A model generated the notes under the pieces. It saw nothing but the letters and a program-made list of their open reading frames with translations, made no database searches and was not told where the DNA came from. 28,130 bases of DNA from CBDUEV01 sp965366365. Lineage in GTDB: Bacteria; Actinomycetota; Acidimicrobiia; Spongiisociales; JAENVV01. The stretch spans positions 1 to 28,130 of the forward strand of contig CBDUEV010000036.1 of assembly GCA_965366365.1 (NCBI GenBank), given 5' to 3'. Made by a program: the position numbers and the translations under genes. Below are positions 8,057 through 16,266 of this stretch, one piece after another; position 1 is the stretch's first letter, and every line of letters starts with the position of its first letter.

Positions 8057-8527
8057 ATGCCTTCAATCCTGAGGTCTCGTACCGCCATCGTGGCGCTTCT
8101 GGCGGTGTTTCTGATTCCCATTGGCATGTCTTCCCTGCGAGGACTCACCCACATCCTCAGCTGCGACGAAGAGGTCGCCACTCCGTTCACGGTGATCTTC
8201 GAAGACGGGGAAGCGCTGGTCTTGAGTTCGGTGGCCATCGTGGCCGGCGAAGAGCCCACCTTGTGCGACGGTCTGGTGGTCGACATTCAGGCCTCCACCC
8301 GTGGCGTCGACCAGGCAACCCTGCAACTCATGCTGCTCAACACATCGGAGTTCACGTGGCGCGGCACCGTCAACGTGGCGCTCGGCGACGAAACGATGAT
8401 GGGTGACGTGCTCATCCCGGTCGCCATCGGTGCGGTGCCGGCCGGCGGGAGGTCCACGGAGGTGCTGGTGGTGAATCTCGGGGAGGGTGTCCACGAATTC
8501 GGCGGTCGGTTGTTGATCGGACCATGA
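8057..8527 (+). CDS. Small exported or membrane-anchored protein of unknown function
   Basis: The protein is 156 residues from the ATG at 8057, which has GGAG (8046-8049) seven bases upstream; the long open frame before it has no support. An N-terminal hydrophobic segment (residues about 9-24, IVALLAVFLIPIGM) is either a signal peptide or an anchor. The rest, which would lie outside the membrane, is rich in valine, threonine and glycine, with alternating patterns typical of a beta-sandwich. Two cysteines (C36 and C70) could form a disulfide. No known family was recognised. The ATGA overlap with holA places it at the head of the holA transcript, and a gene between comEC and holA is not part of the usual order. 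The function is unknown. Confidence 0.7.
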   Translation: MPSILRSRTAIVALLAVFLIPIGMSSLRGLTHILSCDEEVATPFTVIFEDGEALVLSSVAIVAGEEPTLCDGLVVDIQASTRGVDQATLQLMLLNTSEFTWRGTVNVALGDETMMGDVLIPVAIGAVPAGGRSTEVLVVNLGEGVHEFGGRLLIGP

Positions 8528-9531
8528 AGGCCCTGATCCACGTCAAAGGACCCAGCGGTGCCGGACCCGGGGAACGCCAGGTGATGCAAAGCCGCGCCGC
8601 CAAGTTCTTGGAGCAGGCTGAGGCCTCCTCGGTGTTGCGGGTGGACGTGCCGGAGCGGGGGAGCGGACTCGGGGGCGAAGGCACCCTGCGGGGTGAGCTC
8701 GAGTCGCTCATCCCTGCCTTGCAGTCGGGCTCGCTGTTCGGCGACAAGGTAGGGGTCGAGGTGTTCAACGCCCAATGGATCCAGGCGTCGGAAGCCGCCG
8801 TGCTCGCATCGCTGCTCGAGGTGATGGATACCGGGGCGGTGGTTGTGGTCCTGGTGACGTCCGGAGCCCTCCCCACGGCCTTGAACCGAGTGGTCAAGAC
8901 GCTCGGTGAGGTTCACACGGTCGAGCGGTTCAACGATCGCAGAGCCCGGGACTGGTTGATGGGCGAAGCCCGCTCCAGGGGACTCGCCCTGCCGCCGGAC
9001 GCCGTCCAGGCGCTCACCGAACGGTTGGGCACCGACGTGGCGGCCCTCGGTCAAGCCCTCGACCAGTTGGGTTCGGTGGATGAGCCGATCACCGGCACGC
9101 TGGTGCGCGCCCGATTCAAGAACCGACCCGACGAGGGGATGTGGCGATATGCCGAGGCCGTCGCCGCGGCCAACCTCGGGGCGGCGCTGCGGCATCTCGA
9201 AGCACTGATGATTCACAGCCACCCTTTGGCGTTGGTCTCCTACCTCGAAGGAGACCTCCGCCAGCGCGCCCTGGCCTCGGCCGCCACGGACATCGACGTC
9301 TTTGCGGGCTGGATGCGTTCGACTCCCGACAACTGGCGGATCGAGAAGGCCTGGCGAGGCCGGGGAAGGGCCTCGGATTCCGAGTTGCACCGTGCCCTTT
9401 CCGCCCTGACCAGAGCCGATCGGCTGCTCAAGTCGGCTCCCGAGGAGACGCATCGGTTGACGATGGAGCGCCTCACCGTGGCGTTGTGTCGCTGGTACGG
9501 CGGAAGCCAGAAAGCGGGCACTCGGCGCTGA
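8524..9531 (+). CDS. holA: DNA polymerase III delta subunit
   Basis: This 335-residue protein has the layout of the clamp-loader delta subunit. An N-terminal Rossmann/AAA+ like region includes LQSGSLFGDKVGVEVFNA and VVVVLVTSGALPTALNRVVK; a middle lid domain includes ALTERLGTDVAALGQALDQL; a helical C-terminal domain ends in LLKSAPEETHRLTMERLTVAL. Delta opens the beta sliding clamp and, as usual, lacks a working P-loop. The position, after comEA/comEC and directly before rpsT, is the conserved bacterial context and strongly supports the call. Sequence conservation in this family is low, so context carries part of the weight. It starts in an ATGA overlap with the upstream exported-protein gene. 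Confidence 0.9.
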   Translation: MKALIHVKGPSGAGPGERQVMQSRAAKFLEQAEASSVLRVDVPERGSGLGGEGTLRGELESLIPALQSGSLFGDKVGVEVFNAQWIQASEAAVLASLLEVMDTGAVVVVLVTSGALPTALNRVVKTLGEVHTVERFNDRRARDWLMGEARSRGLALPPDAVQALTERLGTDVAALGQALDQLGSVDEPITGTLVRARFKNRPDEGMWRYAEAVAAANLGAALRHLEALMIHSHPLALVSYLEGDLRQRALASAATDIDVFAGWMRSTPDNWRIEKAWRGRGRASDSELHRALSALTRADRLLKSAPEETHRLTMERLTVALCRWYGGSQKAGTRR

Positions 9532-9547
9532 GCCTCCCGAAGCCGGG

Positions 9548-9577
9548 TTGGTCCGGGGTACAGGGCTTTGCTAGAGT
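9548..9577 (+). promoter_or_regulatory. Promoter of rpsT
   Basis: TTGGTC (9548-9553) and TAGAGT (9572-9577) are separated by 18 bases and form a good housekeeping-sigma promoter, with an extended TGC just before the -10. Predicted transcription starts near 9584, giving a leader of about 77 bases before the rpsT ATG. Confidence 0.65.
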
Positions 9578-9583
9578 GCCCCT

Positions 9584-9604
9584 GCGCCTTTCGGCGCGTC
9601 TTTT
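9584..9604 (+). terminator. Hairpin and T-rich stretch at the rpsT transcription start
   Basis: GCGCC (9584-9588) pairs with GGCGC (9593-9597) around TTTC and is followed by GTCTTTT. It could terminate the holA transcript, or form the very 5' end of the rpsT leader, since it coincides with the predicted transcription start. The stem is short, so either role is tentative. Confidence 0.45.
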
Positions 9605-9660
9605 CACACCCCTTCATCATTCGCAGGTGCGGTGCAGCGAGGGTCGAGACCGAGGAATCC

Positions 9661-9927
9661 ATGGCCAATATCAAATCCCAAATCAAGCGAAACCGCCAGA
9701 ACGAGAAGCGGCGCGTCGCCAACAAGGCGGCTCGTTCCGAGCTGAGGACCCGCATCAAGAACGCGGTCGAGACGGCCGAGGCCGGCAACGCCGAAGAAGC
9801 TCTCGAAGCGCTCCGACTGGCTCAGCAGCGGATCGACCGAGCGGTCAGCAAGGGCATCATGAAGAAAGAGACTGCTGCTCGCCGCAAGTCACGTCTGACC
9901 AAGCAGGTCAACGAACTCATTGCCTGA
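9661..9927 (+). CDS. rpsT: 30S ribosomal protein S20
   Basis: This small basic protein of 88 residues starts MANIKSQIKRNRQNEKRR, the conserved S20 N-terminus, and ends in the helical KETAARRKSRLTKQVNELIA. It binds 16S rRNA early in assembly of the small subunit. The ATG at 9661 has GAGG seven bases upstream and is the normal S20 start; the open frame extending upstream crosses the promoter and is not coding. It lies between holA and lepA as in many bacteria, with its own promoter. Confidence 0.98.
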   Translation: MANIKSQIKRNRQNEKRRVANKAARSELRTRIKNAVETAEAGNAEEALEALRLAQQRIDRAVSKGIMKKETAARRKSRLTKQVNELIA

Positions 9928-9936
9928 CGCGGGTAG

Positions 9937-9951
9937 GAAGCCTTCGGCTTC
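9937..9951 (+). terminator. Short hairpin after rpsT
   Basis: GAAGCC (9937-9942) pairs with GGCTTC (9946-9951) around a TTC triloop, ten bases after the rpsT stop. No T-tract follows at once, so it may be a weak terminator or attenuator between rpsT and lepA. Confidence 0.4.
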
Positions 9952-9996
9952 GACGTCCGTTTCGGTCGGCCCCCGCCTCATCGAGGAGCCCCCGCA

Positions 9997-10008
9997 GGTC
10001 AGCTGACC
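9997..10008. promoter_or_regulatory. 12-bp perfect palindrome before lepA
   Basis: GGTCAGCTGACC is a perfect palindrome fourteen bases upstream of the lepA ATG, just before the AGAGG ribosome site. It may be a protein-binding site, but no known operator was recognised and chance is possible. Confidence 0.3.
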
Positions 10009-10022
10009 ATCAGAGGCGCCTC

Positions 10023-11816
10023 ATGAACACCCGAAACTTCTGCATCATCGCCCACATCGATCACGGCAAGTCGACACTTGCCGACCGTTTGATGGAACGA
10101 ACGGGGGCGGTCACCGAGCGAGAGATGCGCGACCAACTGCTCGACTCGATGGACATCGAGAGAGAGCGCGGGATCACGATCAAGGCGCAGTCCGTGCAGC
10201 TCACGTATGAGGCTCAGGACGGAAACGCCTACCTTCTCCACCTCATCGACACGCCGGGGCACGTGGACTTCAGCTACGAGGTGTCCCGTTCGCTGGCAGC
10301 ATGCGAGGGCGCCATCCTCCTGGTGGACGCCGCCCAGGGGGTCCAGGCCCAGACTCTGGCAAACGCCTACCTGGCTATCGAAGCCGGCCTCGACATCATT
10401 CCGGTGCTCAACAAGATCGACCTCCCCGCCGCCGATCCTGACCGAGCTGCCGCCGAGATCGTCTCGATCCTCGGAGGCGACCCGGACGACGTGCTCCGGG
10501 TGTCGGCGAAGACCGGTGCCGGGATCGACGAGCTTCTCGAACGGATGGTCGAGGTGTTCCCGCCCCCAGGGGGCGATCCCGCCGCCCCACTGCGGGCACT
10601 GGTCTTCGACAGCTACTTCGACAGCTACCGAGGTGTCGTGTGCTCGGTCCGTATCGTCGACGGCTCGCTGGCGCGGGGCAACGACATCCTGTTCATGGCG
10701 ACCGGGGAGCGTCATTCGGCCGCGGAGGTGGGAGTCTTGAACCCTCGCGTCAAGCCGGTCGACCGGCTCGGGTGCGGAGAGGTCGGTTATCTGATCACCG
10801 GGGTGAAGGAACTGGACAGGATCCGGGTGGGCGACACCGTCACCACCGATCCGTCGGTCGAGCCGCTTCCCGGATACGACGAGCCGAAGCCGATGGTGTA
10901 CTCGGGGATGTTCCCGTCCGAAGGCGACGACTTCGAGCGACTCAGGGAAGCGCTCGAGAAGCTCCAGCTCAACGACACCTCGCTCGTGTGGGAACCGGAA
11001 AGCTCCCGTGCTCTCGGATTCGGTTTTCGGTGTGGATTCCTGGGACTCCTCCACATGGAGATCGTCCGCGAGCGTTTGGAGCGGGAGTACGACCTCGACC
11101 TCGTCGCCACAGCCCCGTCGGTGGCCTACCGGGTGACGATGGTGGACGGCACGGTGCGTGAGATCCGATCGCCGCAGGATCTCCCAGAGCCCAACGACCG
11201 ATCCAATCTCGAAGAGCCGATGGTTCGAGCCATGATCATCTCCCCCTCGGAGTACGTGGGGACCATCATGGAACTGGTCCAAGCACGGCGCGGGGTGATG
11301 GACCACATGCAGTATCTCAGCCCGGAACGAGTGGAGCTGGTGTACCGCCTCCCGTTGTCCGAGGTCGTCTTCGATTTCTTCGACAACCTCAAATCCCGGA
11401 CGCGCGGGTACGCCTCGCTGGATTACGAACCGTCCGGGTACCAGGAGTCCGACCTGGTCAAGGTCGACATTCTCCTCGCCGGTCAGCCTGTGGACGCCTT
11501 CTCCAGCATTGCCCACAAAGACAAGGCGTATGAGTACGGGAAACGGATGACCGAGCGTCTCCGGGAACTGATCCCTCGTCAGCTGTTCGACGTGCCGATC
11601 CAGGCTGCCGTTGGCTCGAAGATCATCGCTCGCGAAACCGTCAAAGCTCGGCGCAAGGATGTCATCGCCAAATGCTACGGAGGCGACATTTCCCGAAAGC
11701 GGAAACTTCTCGAGAAGCAGAAGGCCGGCAAGAAGCGCATGAAGATGGTGGGCTCTGTCGAGGTCCCTCAGGAAGCCTTCATCGCTGCGCTGAGGGTGGA
11801 CGACGCCGCCTCATGA
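10023..11816 (+). CDS. lepA: Elongation factor 4 (back-translocating GTPase LepA)
   Basis: The 597 residues, from an ATG with AGAGG upstream, match the usual LepA length of about 600. The GTPase motifs are AHIDHGKS (10-17), DTPGHVDF (from D76), NKID (130-133) and SAKTGAG. After the EF-Tu-like and EF-G-like domains comes the LepA-specific C-terminal domain with RKDVIAKCYGGDISRKRKLL and KQKAGKKRMKMVG. LepA acts on ribosomes in the cytoplasm during stalled or early elongation and initiation. Its stop overlaps the hemW start (ATGA). All motifs appear intact. Confidence 0.98.
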   Translation: MNTRNFCIIAHIDHGKSTLADRLMERTGAVTEREMRDQLLDSMDIERERGITIKAQSVQLTYEAQDGNAYLLHLIDTPGHVDFSYEVSRSLAACEGAILLVDAAQGVQAQTLANAYLAIEAGLDIIPVLNKIDLPAADPDRAAAEIVSILGGDPDDVLRVSAKTGAGIDELLERMVEVFPPPGGDPAAPLRALVFDSYFDSYRGVVCSVRIVDGSLARGNDILFMATGERHSAAEVGVLNPRVKPVDRLGCGEVGYLITGVKELDRIRVGDTVTTDPSVEPLPGYDEPKPMVYSGMFPSEGDDFERLREALEKLQLNDTSLVWEPESSRALGFGFRCGFLGLLHMEIVRERLEREYDLDLVATAPSVAYRVTMVDGTVREIRSPQDLPEPNDRSNLEEPMVRAMIISPSEYVGTIMELVQARRGVMDHMQYLSPERVELVYRLPLSEVVFDFFDNLKSRTRGYASLDYEPSGYQESDLVKVDILLAGQPVDAFSSIAHKDKAYEYGKRMTERLRELIPRQLFDVPIQAAVGSKIIARETVKARRKDVIAKCYGGDISRKRKLLEKQKAGKKRMKMVGSVEVPQEAFIAALRVDDAAS

Positions 11817-12991
11817 CGGCTGACGCCGGCTGGGCGCCACCCGATGACCCCGGCGTGGCCGACCTGGCAGGATCGCACACCAGCGCCTATGTCCACATCC
11901 CGTTTTGCGGGCGGCTCTGCCCCTACTGTGACTTCGCCGTCGTGACAGGACAGGACGACCAGACAGAGCGGTACATGGCAGCACTGCTCGCCGAGTTCGC
12001 CATGGAGTCTCCGGCCGGCCCGCTCGATTCGGTGTTCGTGGGCGGCGGGACGCCGTCGAGGCTCACTCCCGACCAGATGGGTCGGCTCATCACCGCCCTG
12101 GCCGAGGCATTCGGTCTCGAGGACGGCGCCGAAGTGACCATGGAGGCGAACCCCGAGGACTGGACGCAGAAGAAGAGCGACGGCATGGCCTCGGCGGGAG
12201 TGACCAGGGTTTCCTTCGGGGCTCAGTCGTTCGACCTCGCCGTGCTTCAGCGGCTCGGTCGCGTCCACGAGCCGGCCACCATCGTGGCCGCCGCGCGGGC
12301 TGCTCGACAGAGTGGCTTCACCTCCGTGAGCCTGGACCTGATCTTTGGCCACCCTTCGGAGTCCCTCGGTTCCTGGCAGCACACACTCGCCGAAGCGGTG
12401 GCGGTGCAACCCGATCATCTCTCGACCTATGCGCTCACGGTCGAACGCGGGACGGAGCTGAGCCGCCTGATCGCCTCCGGCGCGCCGGCGCCCGACGAGG
12501 ATGACCAGGCGGACAAGTACCTGATGGCCAACGAAGCGCTCGAGGGGGCGGGCTACACCCGCTACGAGGTCTCGAACCACGCTCGCCCCGGGCACACCTG
12601 CCGCTACAACCTGACCACCTGGGCCCAGGGTGATTATCTCGCCTTCGGGCTGGGTGCCCACGGCCACCGAGCCGGCACGCGCCGGAGAAACGTCCGCAGG
12701 CTGGAAGCGTATGTGTCCATGGTGGAGTCCGGTCGCCGGCCCGAAGCAGGCCGGGAGCACATCGAGGGCTGGGCGCGCGAGCAGGAGCGACTCATGCTCG
12801 GCCTGCGAAGGACGGCCGGCGTGAGGCTGGGGAGCGGAGGGGAGGCGCTCCTGGCGTCGGAGAGGGGGCACCATCTCACCGAGGCGGGCGTGGCGGGTGT
12901 CGTCGGCGACCGCCTGTGCGTGAAACAACCCCTGCTCACCGATACCGTCATCCGGGAGGTCTTGGCTCTGCCCGACCCGGCCGGGTCTTAG
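11813..12991 (+). CDS. hemW: Radical SAM heme chaperone HemW
   Basis: The protein is 392 residues, with ATG at 11813 overlapping the lepA stop. The radical SAM cluster motif is C32-x3-C36-x2-C39 in YVHIPFCGRLCPYCDF, followed by FVGGGTPSRL and the family blocks SLDLIFGHPSESLGSW, STYALTVERGT, YEVSNHARPG and FGLGAHG. The CX3CX2C-F pattern and the lepA-hemW-hrcA position fit HemW, the heme-transfer protein formerly called HemN-like oxygen-independent coproporphyrinogen III oxidase. The presence of CDF rather than HemN-specific features favours HemW over true HemN. The stop codon TAG (12989-12991) lies inside the left arm of the hrcA operator. Confidence 0.94.
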   Translation: MTADAGWAPPDDPGVADLAGSHTSAYVHIPFCGRLCPYCDFAVVTGQDDQTERYMAALLAEFAMESPAGPLDSVFVGGGTPSRLTPDQMGRLITALAEAFGLEDGAEVTMEANPEDWTQKKSDGMASAGVTRVSFGAQSFDLAVLQRLGRVHEPATIVAAARAARQSGFTSVSLDLIFGHPSESLGSWQHTLAEAVAVQPDHLSTYALTVERGTELSRLIASGAPAPDEDDQADKYLMANEALEGAGYTRYEVSNHARPGHTCRYNLTTWAQGDYLAFGLGAHGHRAGTRRRNVRRLEAYVSMVESGRRPEAGREHIEGWAREQERLMLGLRRTAGVRLGSGGEALLASERGHHLTEAGVAGVVGDRLCVKQPLLTDTVIREVLALPDPAGS

Positions 12992-13014
12992 CAGTCCGTC
13001 CCGGGGACTGCTAA
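12988..13014. promoter_or_regulatory. CIRCE-like HrcA operator
   Basis: TTAGCAGTC (12988-12996) and GACTGCTAA (13006-13014) are exact reverse complements separated by nine bases. The published CIRCE element is TTAGCACTC-N9-GAGTGCTAA, so this differs only by one symmetric base per arm and keeps the 9-9-9 geometry. It lies directly upstream of hrcA and overlaps both the possible -35 (TTAGCA) and -10 (TAACCT, 13012-13017). HrcA binding here would block its own promoter. Confidence 0.9.
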
Positions 13015-13017
13015 CCT
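13012..13017 (+). promoter_or_regulatory. hrcA -10 element, likely leaderless
   Basis: TGC-TAACCT is an extended -10, with TTAGCA (12988-12993) 18 bases upstream as a possible -35. Only seven bases separate it from the hrcA ATG at 13025 and no ribosome site is present, so the transcript probably begins at the start codon. Confidence 0.6.
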
Positions 13018-13024
13018 CTGCACC

Positions 13025-14023
13025 ATGTTGGATGAGCGCAAGGCCGCGGTCCTCATCGCCCTCATCGAGGACTACATACGGCGTGGGGAAGCGGTCAGTT
13101 CCACCACCGTCCTCGAGACGAGCGGGCTCTCGGTCTCGGCCGCGACGATCCGCAATGATCTGGCCGCTTTGGAGCGTGAGGGCCTCGTCACCCAGCCCCA
13201 TACCTCGGCGGGGCGCATTCCCACTGCGGCGGCCTACCGATGGTACGTCGATCACGCCCAACCCGACCACCTGCGGCGACCGATTCAGATACGCATTCAG
13301 GACTTCTTTGCCACGGTCCACCTGGAACTGGGCCGGCTTCTCAAGGCCACCAGTGATCTGGTCTCGGAGGTGACGACCTATCCGGCGATCGTGCTCGCTC
13401 CCGCGTTGCCCGGCGAAACCATCCGAGGCCTCAATCTCGTCCGCATGGGCTCGCGCTCGGTGCTGGTGGTCATCGTCACCGATCACGGGCGGGTGAGTCA
13501 GGAGGTCGTCACGCCCGAAGGCGAGGTCGACGACGAGGCGGTGAGAGCCGCCGAAGCGGCGCTGGCCGCCCTGCTCGTGGGATCGGCCCCGGAGGTTCCC
13601 GGCGATGAGGTGGAGGCATCCAGGAGCTCTCTCGACGGCCGTTCGCGAGCTGTCTTCGACGCGGCCTTCGACGCGGCCAGCCGGGGCGAAACACCCCAGC
13701 GAGCCATCTACGTGGGCGGAACCTCTCGCATGGCCCAGACCTGGGAGGATCTCGGCTCGGTGCACAGGGTGCTGGAAGTTCTCGAGCGAGAGGCCATGCT
13801 GCTCAGCATCATGGCCTCGGCCGTTTCCGGTACGACCATTCAGATCGGGGAGGAGCTTCCTGTGGAGGGGGCCTCCGATCTGGCGGTGATCGCCTCTTCG
13901 TACGACGTCGGCGGCGGGCGCGGCACGGTGGGCGTGCTCGGTCCGCTCCGCATGGACTATCGGCGAACCATCTCGGTGGTCGAGGAGGTCAGCGACAACC
14001 TGGCCGACCACCTCGGTTCGTAG
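13025..14023 (+). CDS. hrcA: Heat-inducible transcription repressor HrcA
   Basis: This 332-residue protein is close to the usual HrcA length. An N-terminal winged-helix domain contains VSSTTVLETSGLSVSAATIRN and the HrcA signature QPHTSAGRIPTAAAYRWYVD. The C-terminal GAF-like domain includes IYVGGTSRMAQTWEDLG and VLGPLRMDYRRTISVVE, the usual C-terminal block. HrcA represses chaperone genes by binding CIRCE and needs GroEL to stay active. The CIRCE-like repeat immediately upstream implies autoregulation. A cyclase gene separates it from dnaJ, whereas the two are normally adjacent. Confidence 0.96.
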   Translation: MLDERKAAVLIALIEDYIRRGEAVSSTTVLETSGLSVSAATIRNDLAALEREGLVTQPHTSAGRIPTAAAYRWYVDHAQPDHLRRPIQIRIQDFFATVHLELGRLLKATSDLVSEVTTYPAIVLAPALPGETIRGLNLVRMGSRSVLVVIVTDHGRVSQEVVTPEGEVDDEAVRAAEAALAALLVGSAPEVPGDEVEASRSSLDGRSRAVFDAAFDAASRGETPQRAIYVGGTSRMAQTWEDLGSVHRVLEVLEREAMLLSIMASAVSGTTIQIGEELPVEGASDLAVIASSYDVGGGRGTVGVLGPLRMDYRRTISVVEEVSDNLADHLGS

Positions 14024-14173
14024 CTCGCCGTCACGCTCGGGCTGGGGGGTGGAAGTGCCCGGTCGACGATCTCGATTCGCTCCCGCGGGCGAGGTCAGAG
14101 GCAGCTAGCGTCGGCAGGCGATTACGGCGGCGGTGATGCCGGCGGTCGCGGGGGAATCCACTGGGAGGGTCCG

Positions 14174-16141
14174 ATGGAAGGTCGTTCAATCGGGTGGCCG
14201 GGTGTATCCGTGTGGTTGGTCCACATGGTGCTGCCTCCGGCCCTGGTGACCATGCTCCTCGCCGCCCCGGCGACCGACGCCCGGTGGCAACACAACCCGA
14301 CCCATTTCTGGCTGGTGGCCTTGGCAGCGCTCGCCAATCTCTTCTTGTCGCTTCGGATCTCTCGCGAGGCGCAGCAACGCAACGACGCCAGGCTGCTCCT
14401 CGTCGGCCTGTCCTACGCAGTCAGTGCGGCTTTCTTCGCCGTCCACGCGCTGGTCACCCCGGCCGTGCTGGCCACCGGCAGCCTCGCCGGGTTCTCCATG
14501 GCGATGCCGGCAGGGCTGATATTGGGTGCGGTTCTCGCCGCCCTGTCGTCGATGGACTGGTCCGAGCCCACCTCGACCGCCATCGTCGAGAACAGGTCCT
14601 GGATCACGCTGGCGGTGCTCGGCCTCCCGACCGGCTGGATGTATCTCAGCCTCAACGAAATCGCTCCGCTCGGAGTCCCCGTTGAGGCGTCCGGGCTCTC
14701 GTCCCTGTTCACGCCGGTGACTTTGATCGGCGTGGGCCTCTATCTCTATGCCGCCTATCGCTACTTCCGGATCCATCGGCGCACGCCCTCGCCGGTGGCG
14801 CTGGCGCTCGTCACGTCCTTCGTCCTCCTCGCCGAGGCCATGGCCGTGGTGGACGTCGCCCGCCCATGGCAGCTCTCCTGGTGGTCATGGCATGTTCTGG
14901 TGCTGATCGGCTACGGGTACGTGGCGTACGCCGCCTACGTGGAGTTTCGGCGAGAGGGTCGCCCGGCCACCCTGTTTGCGACCGTCGCACTGGCGGGCAC
15001 TGTCGAACAGCTGCGCAGCGAGTTCCGGGAGGCCCTCGAGGAACTCGTGTCCGGGATCGGAACGACGGGCGTAGACGGGCCGGCTGAGAGCGCGGCCCGC
15101 CGCCTCGGCGAGCAATACGGTCTCACTCTGGGTCAGACCAGGGTGCTGGAGGGCGCTGCGGATGCGCTGGCCACCGAACGCCGCCAATCGGCCGTGCTGA
15201 CCGCCATGACGGACATCTCTCGCCAGCCGCTCACGGATCTCGACGAGTCCGAGCTCGGTGACCTGGCGGCCACGGCGCTGGGGAAGGCACTCGACCGCCG
15301 GGTCGTTTTCCGTGCGGAGGACGAGGTCGACTCCGGTTCCGCAGGGCTCGTTTGCCCGGTGGTGGCGCACGGTCGGCAGATGGGAGTGCTCCAGCTCATC
15401 GAAGGCGACGTCGAGGAATCGGATGAACGGCTCATCCGGTCGTTCGCCGGTCACCTCGGAACCGCACTGGTCAACCTGGGCTTCTACCGGGACCTGCGCG
15501 GCCTGTTCGGCCGGTACGTGTCCCCGGAGATCGCCGTTCGATTGTTGGCGGACCCTGCCAGCGCCGAACTCGGCGGGACCGTGGTGGAGACGACGGTGCT
15601 GTTCGCCGACCTGCGCGGATTCACCACGTATACCGAAGGTATCCAACATCCCAAAGCCGTCGTCGACCTCCTCAATCGGTATTTCACGGCGGCGGTCCCC
15701 ATCCTGCTGGGTGAGGGAGGCACGGTGGACAAATTCGTGGGTGACGCCGTGATGGCGGTCTTCAACACGCCCATCCTTCAACCCGATCACGCACTCCGCG
15801 CCGTGCGGGCCGGCTACCTGATGCAGAGGGCGGTCGAGGACGTTGCCCGCGAACACCCGGACTGGCCGCGCTTTCGGATCGGCATCAACACCGGATCCGC
15901 GCTCGTGGGCAACATCGGGAGCGCCGAACTACACAACTACACGGCGATCGGAGACGCCGTGAACCTCGCTGCCCGGCTGGAGTCGGTGGCCGAGCCGGGC
16001 CAGGTGCTGATGGGTCCCACCACATTCGAACTCGTTCGCCACGCCGTCGAGGCGGATCCGGTCGGGTTGATCGACGTCAAGGGAAAGGCGGAGCCGGTGG
16101 CCGCGTATCGTCTCGTGGCGCTCATCGATCAAGGGTCCTGA
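14174..16141 (+). CDS. Membrane-bound class III adenylate cyclase
   Basis: The protein is 655 residues, with a GGGAGG ribosome site before the ATG. Residues about 10-255 hold roughly seven hydrophobic helices. A cytoplasmic linker that looks like a diverged GAF domain (about 300-435) follows, then a class III cyclase domain (about 470-655). The catalytic residues are all visible: metal-binding D479 (FADLRGF) and D524 (DKFVGDAVMAVF), adenine-selecting K520 and D594, and transition-state N597 and R601 in GDAVNLAARLE. The enzyme should therefore make cAMP from ATP. The N-terminal region may sense a membrane or extracellular signal, but no known sensory domain was recognised there. It lies between hrcA and dnaJ on the same strand with gaps of about 140-150 bases on both sides, so it may have its own promoter. 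Confidence 0.92.
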   Translation: MEGRSIGWPGVSVWLVHMVLPPALVTMLLAAPATDARWQHNPTHFWLVALAALANLFLSLRISREAQQRNDARLLLVGLSYAVSAAFFAVHALVTPAVLATGSLAGFSMAMPAGLILGAVLAALSSMDWSEPTSTAIVENRSWITLAVLGLPTGWMYLSLNEIAPLGVPVEASGLSSLFTPVTLIGVGLYLYAAYRYFRIHRRTPSPVALALVTSFVLLAEAMAVVDVARPWQLSWWSWHVLVLIGYGYVAYAAYVEFRREGRPATLFATVALAGTVEQLRSEFREALEELVSGIGTTGVDGPAESAARRLGEQYGLTLGQTRVLEGAADALATERRQSAVLTAMTDISRQPLTDLDESELGDLAATALGKALDRRVVFRAEDEVDSGSAGLVCPVVAHGRQMGVLQLIEGDVEESDERLIRSFAGHLGTALVNLGFYRDLRGLFGRYVSPEIAVRLLADPASAELGGTVVETTVLFADLRGFTTYTEGIQHPKAVVDLLNRYFTAAVPILLGEGGTVDKFVGDAVMAVFNTPILQPDHALRAVRAGYLMQRAVEDVAREHPDWPRFRIGINTGSALVGNIGSAELHNYTAIGDAVNLAARLESVAEPGQVLMGPTTFELVRHAVEADPVGLIDVKGKAEPVAAYRLVALIDQGS

Positions 16142-16241
16142 GAAGCCCACCACTCGCGCCCACGACTCCCACCCACCCCTCCGGGGCACACCCGCCGGGT
16201 CCGTTGGTGAACGCTCGACATGCCGGCCCCGCCATGCCGAC

Positions 16242-16253
16242 GAACCCTGGTTC
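16242..16253. promoter_or_regulatory. Inverted repeat at the -35 region of dnaJ
   Basis: GAACC (16242-16246) and GGTTC (16249-16253) are complementary around CT, and lie where the -35 of the dnaJ promoter should be. It is not the CIRCE sequence and does not match the HspR site (CTTGAGT-N7-ACTCAAG). A regulator binding here is only a possibility. Confidence 0.35.
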
Positions 16254-16266
16254 CCGTCGGGCCTTC

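Noticed and set aside
11768..14011. 747-codon minus-strand open frame across hemW and hrcA
   Set aside because: Both plus-strand genes are clearly recognisable; the antisense frame has no recognisable domain and is a high-GC artefact.
14106..14111. TAGCGT as a -10 for the adenylate cyclase gene
   Set aside because: No -35 and a poor hexamer; the true promoter in the 150-base gap could not be identified.
16176..16200. Short CCCC/GGGG and ACCC/GGGT hairpins after the cyclase gene as a terminator
   Set aside because: Four-base stems without a T-tract are expected by chance in this composition.
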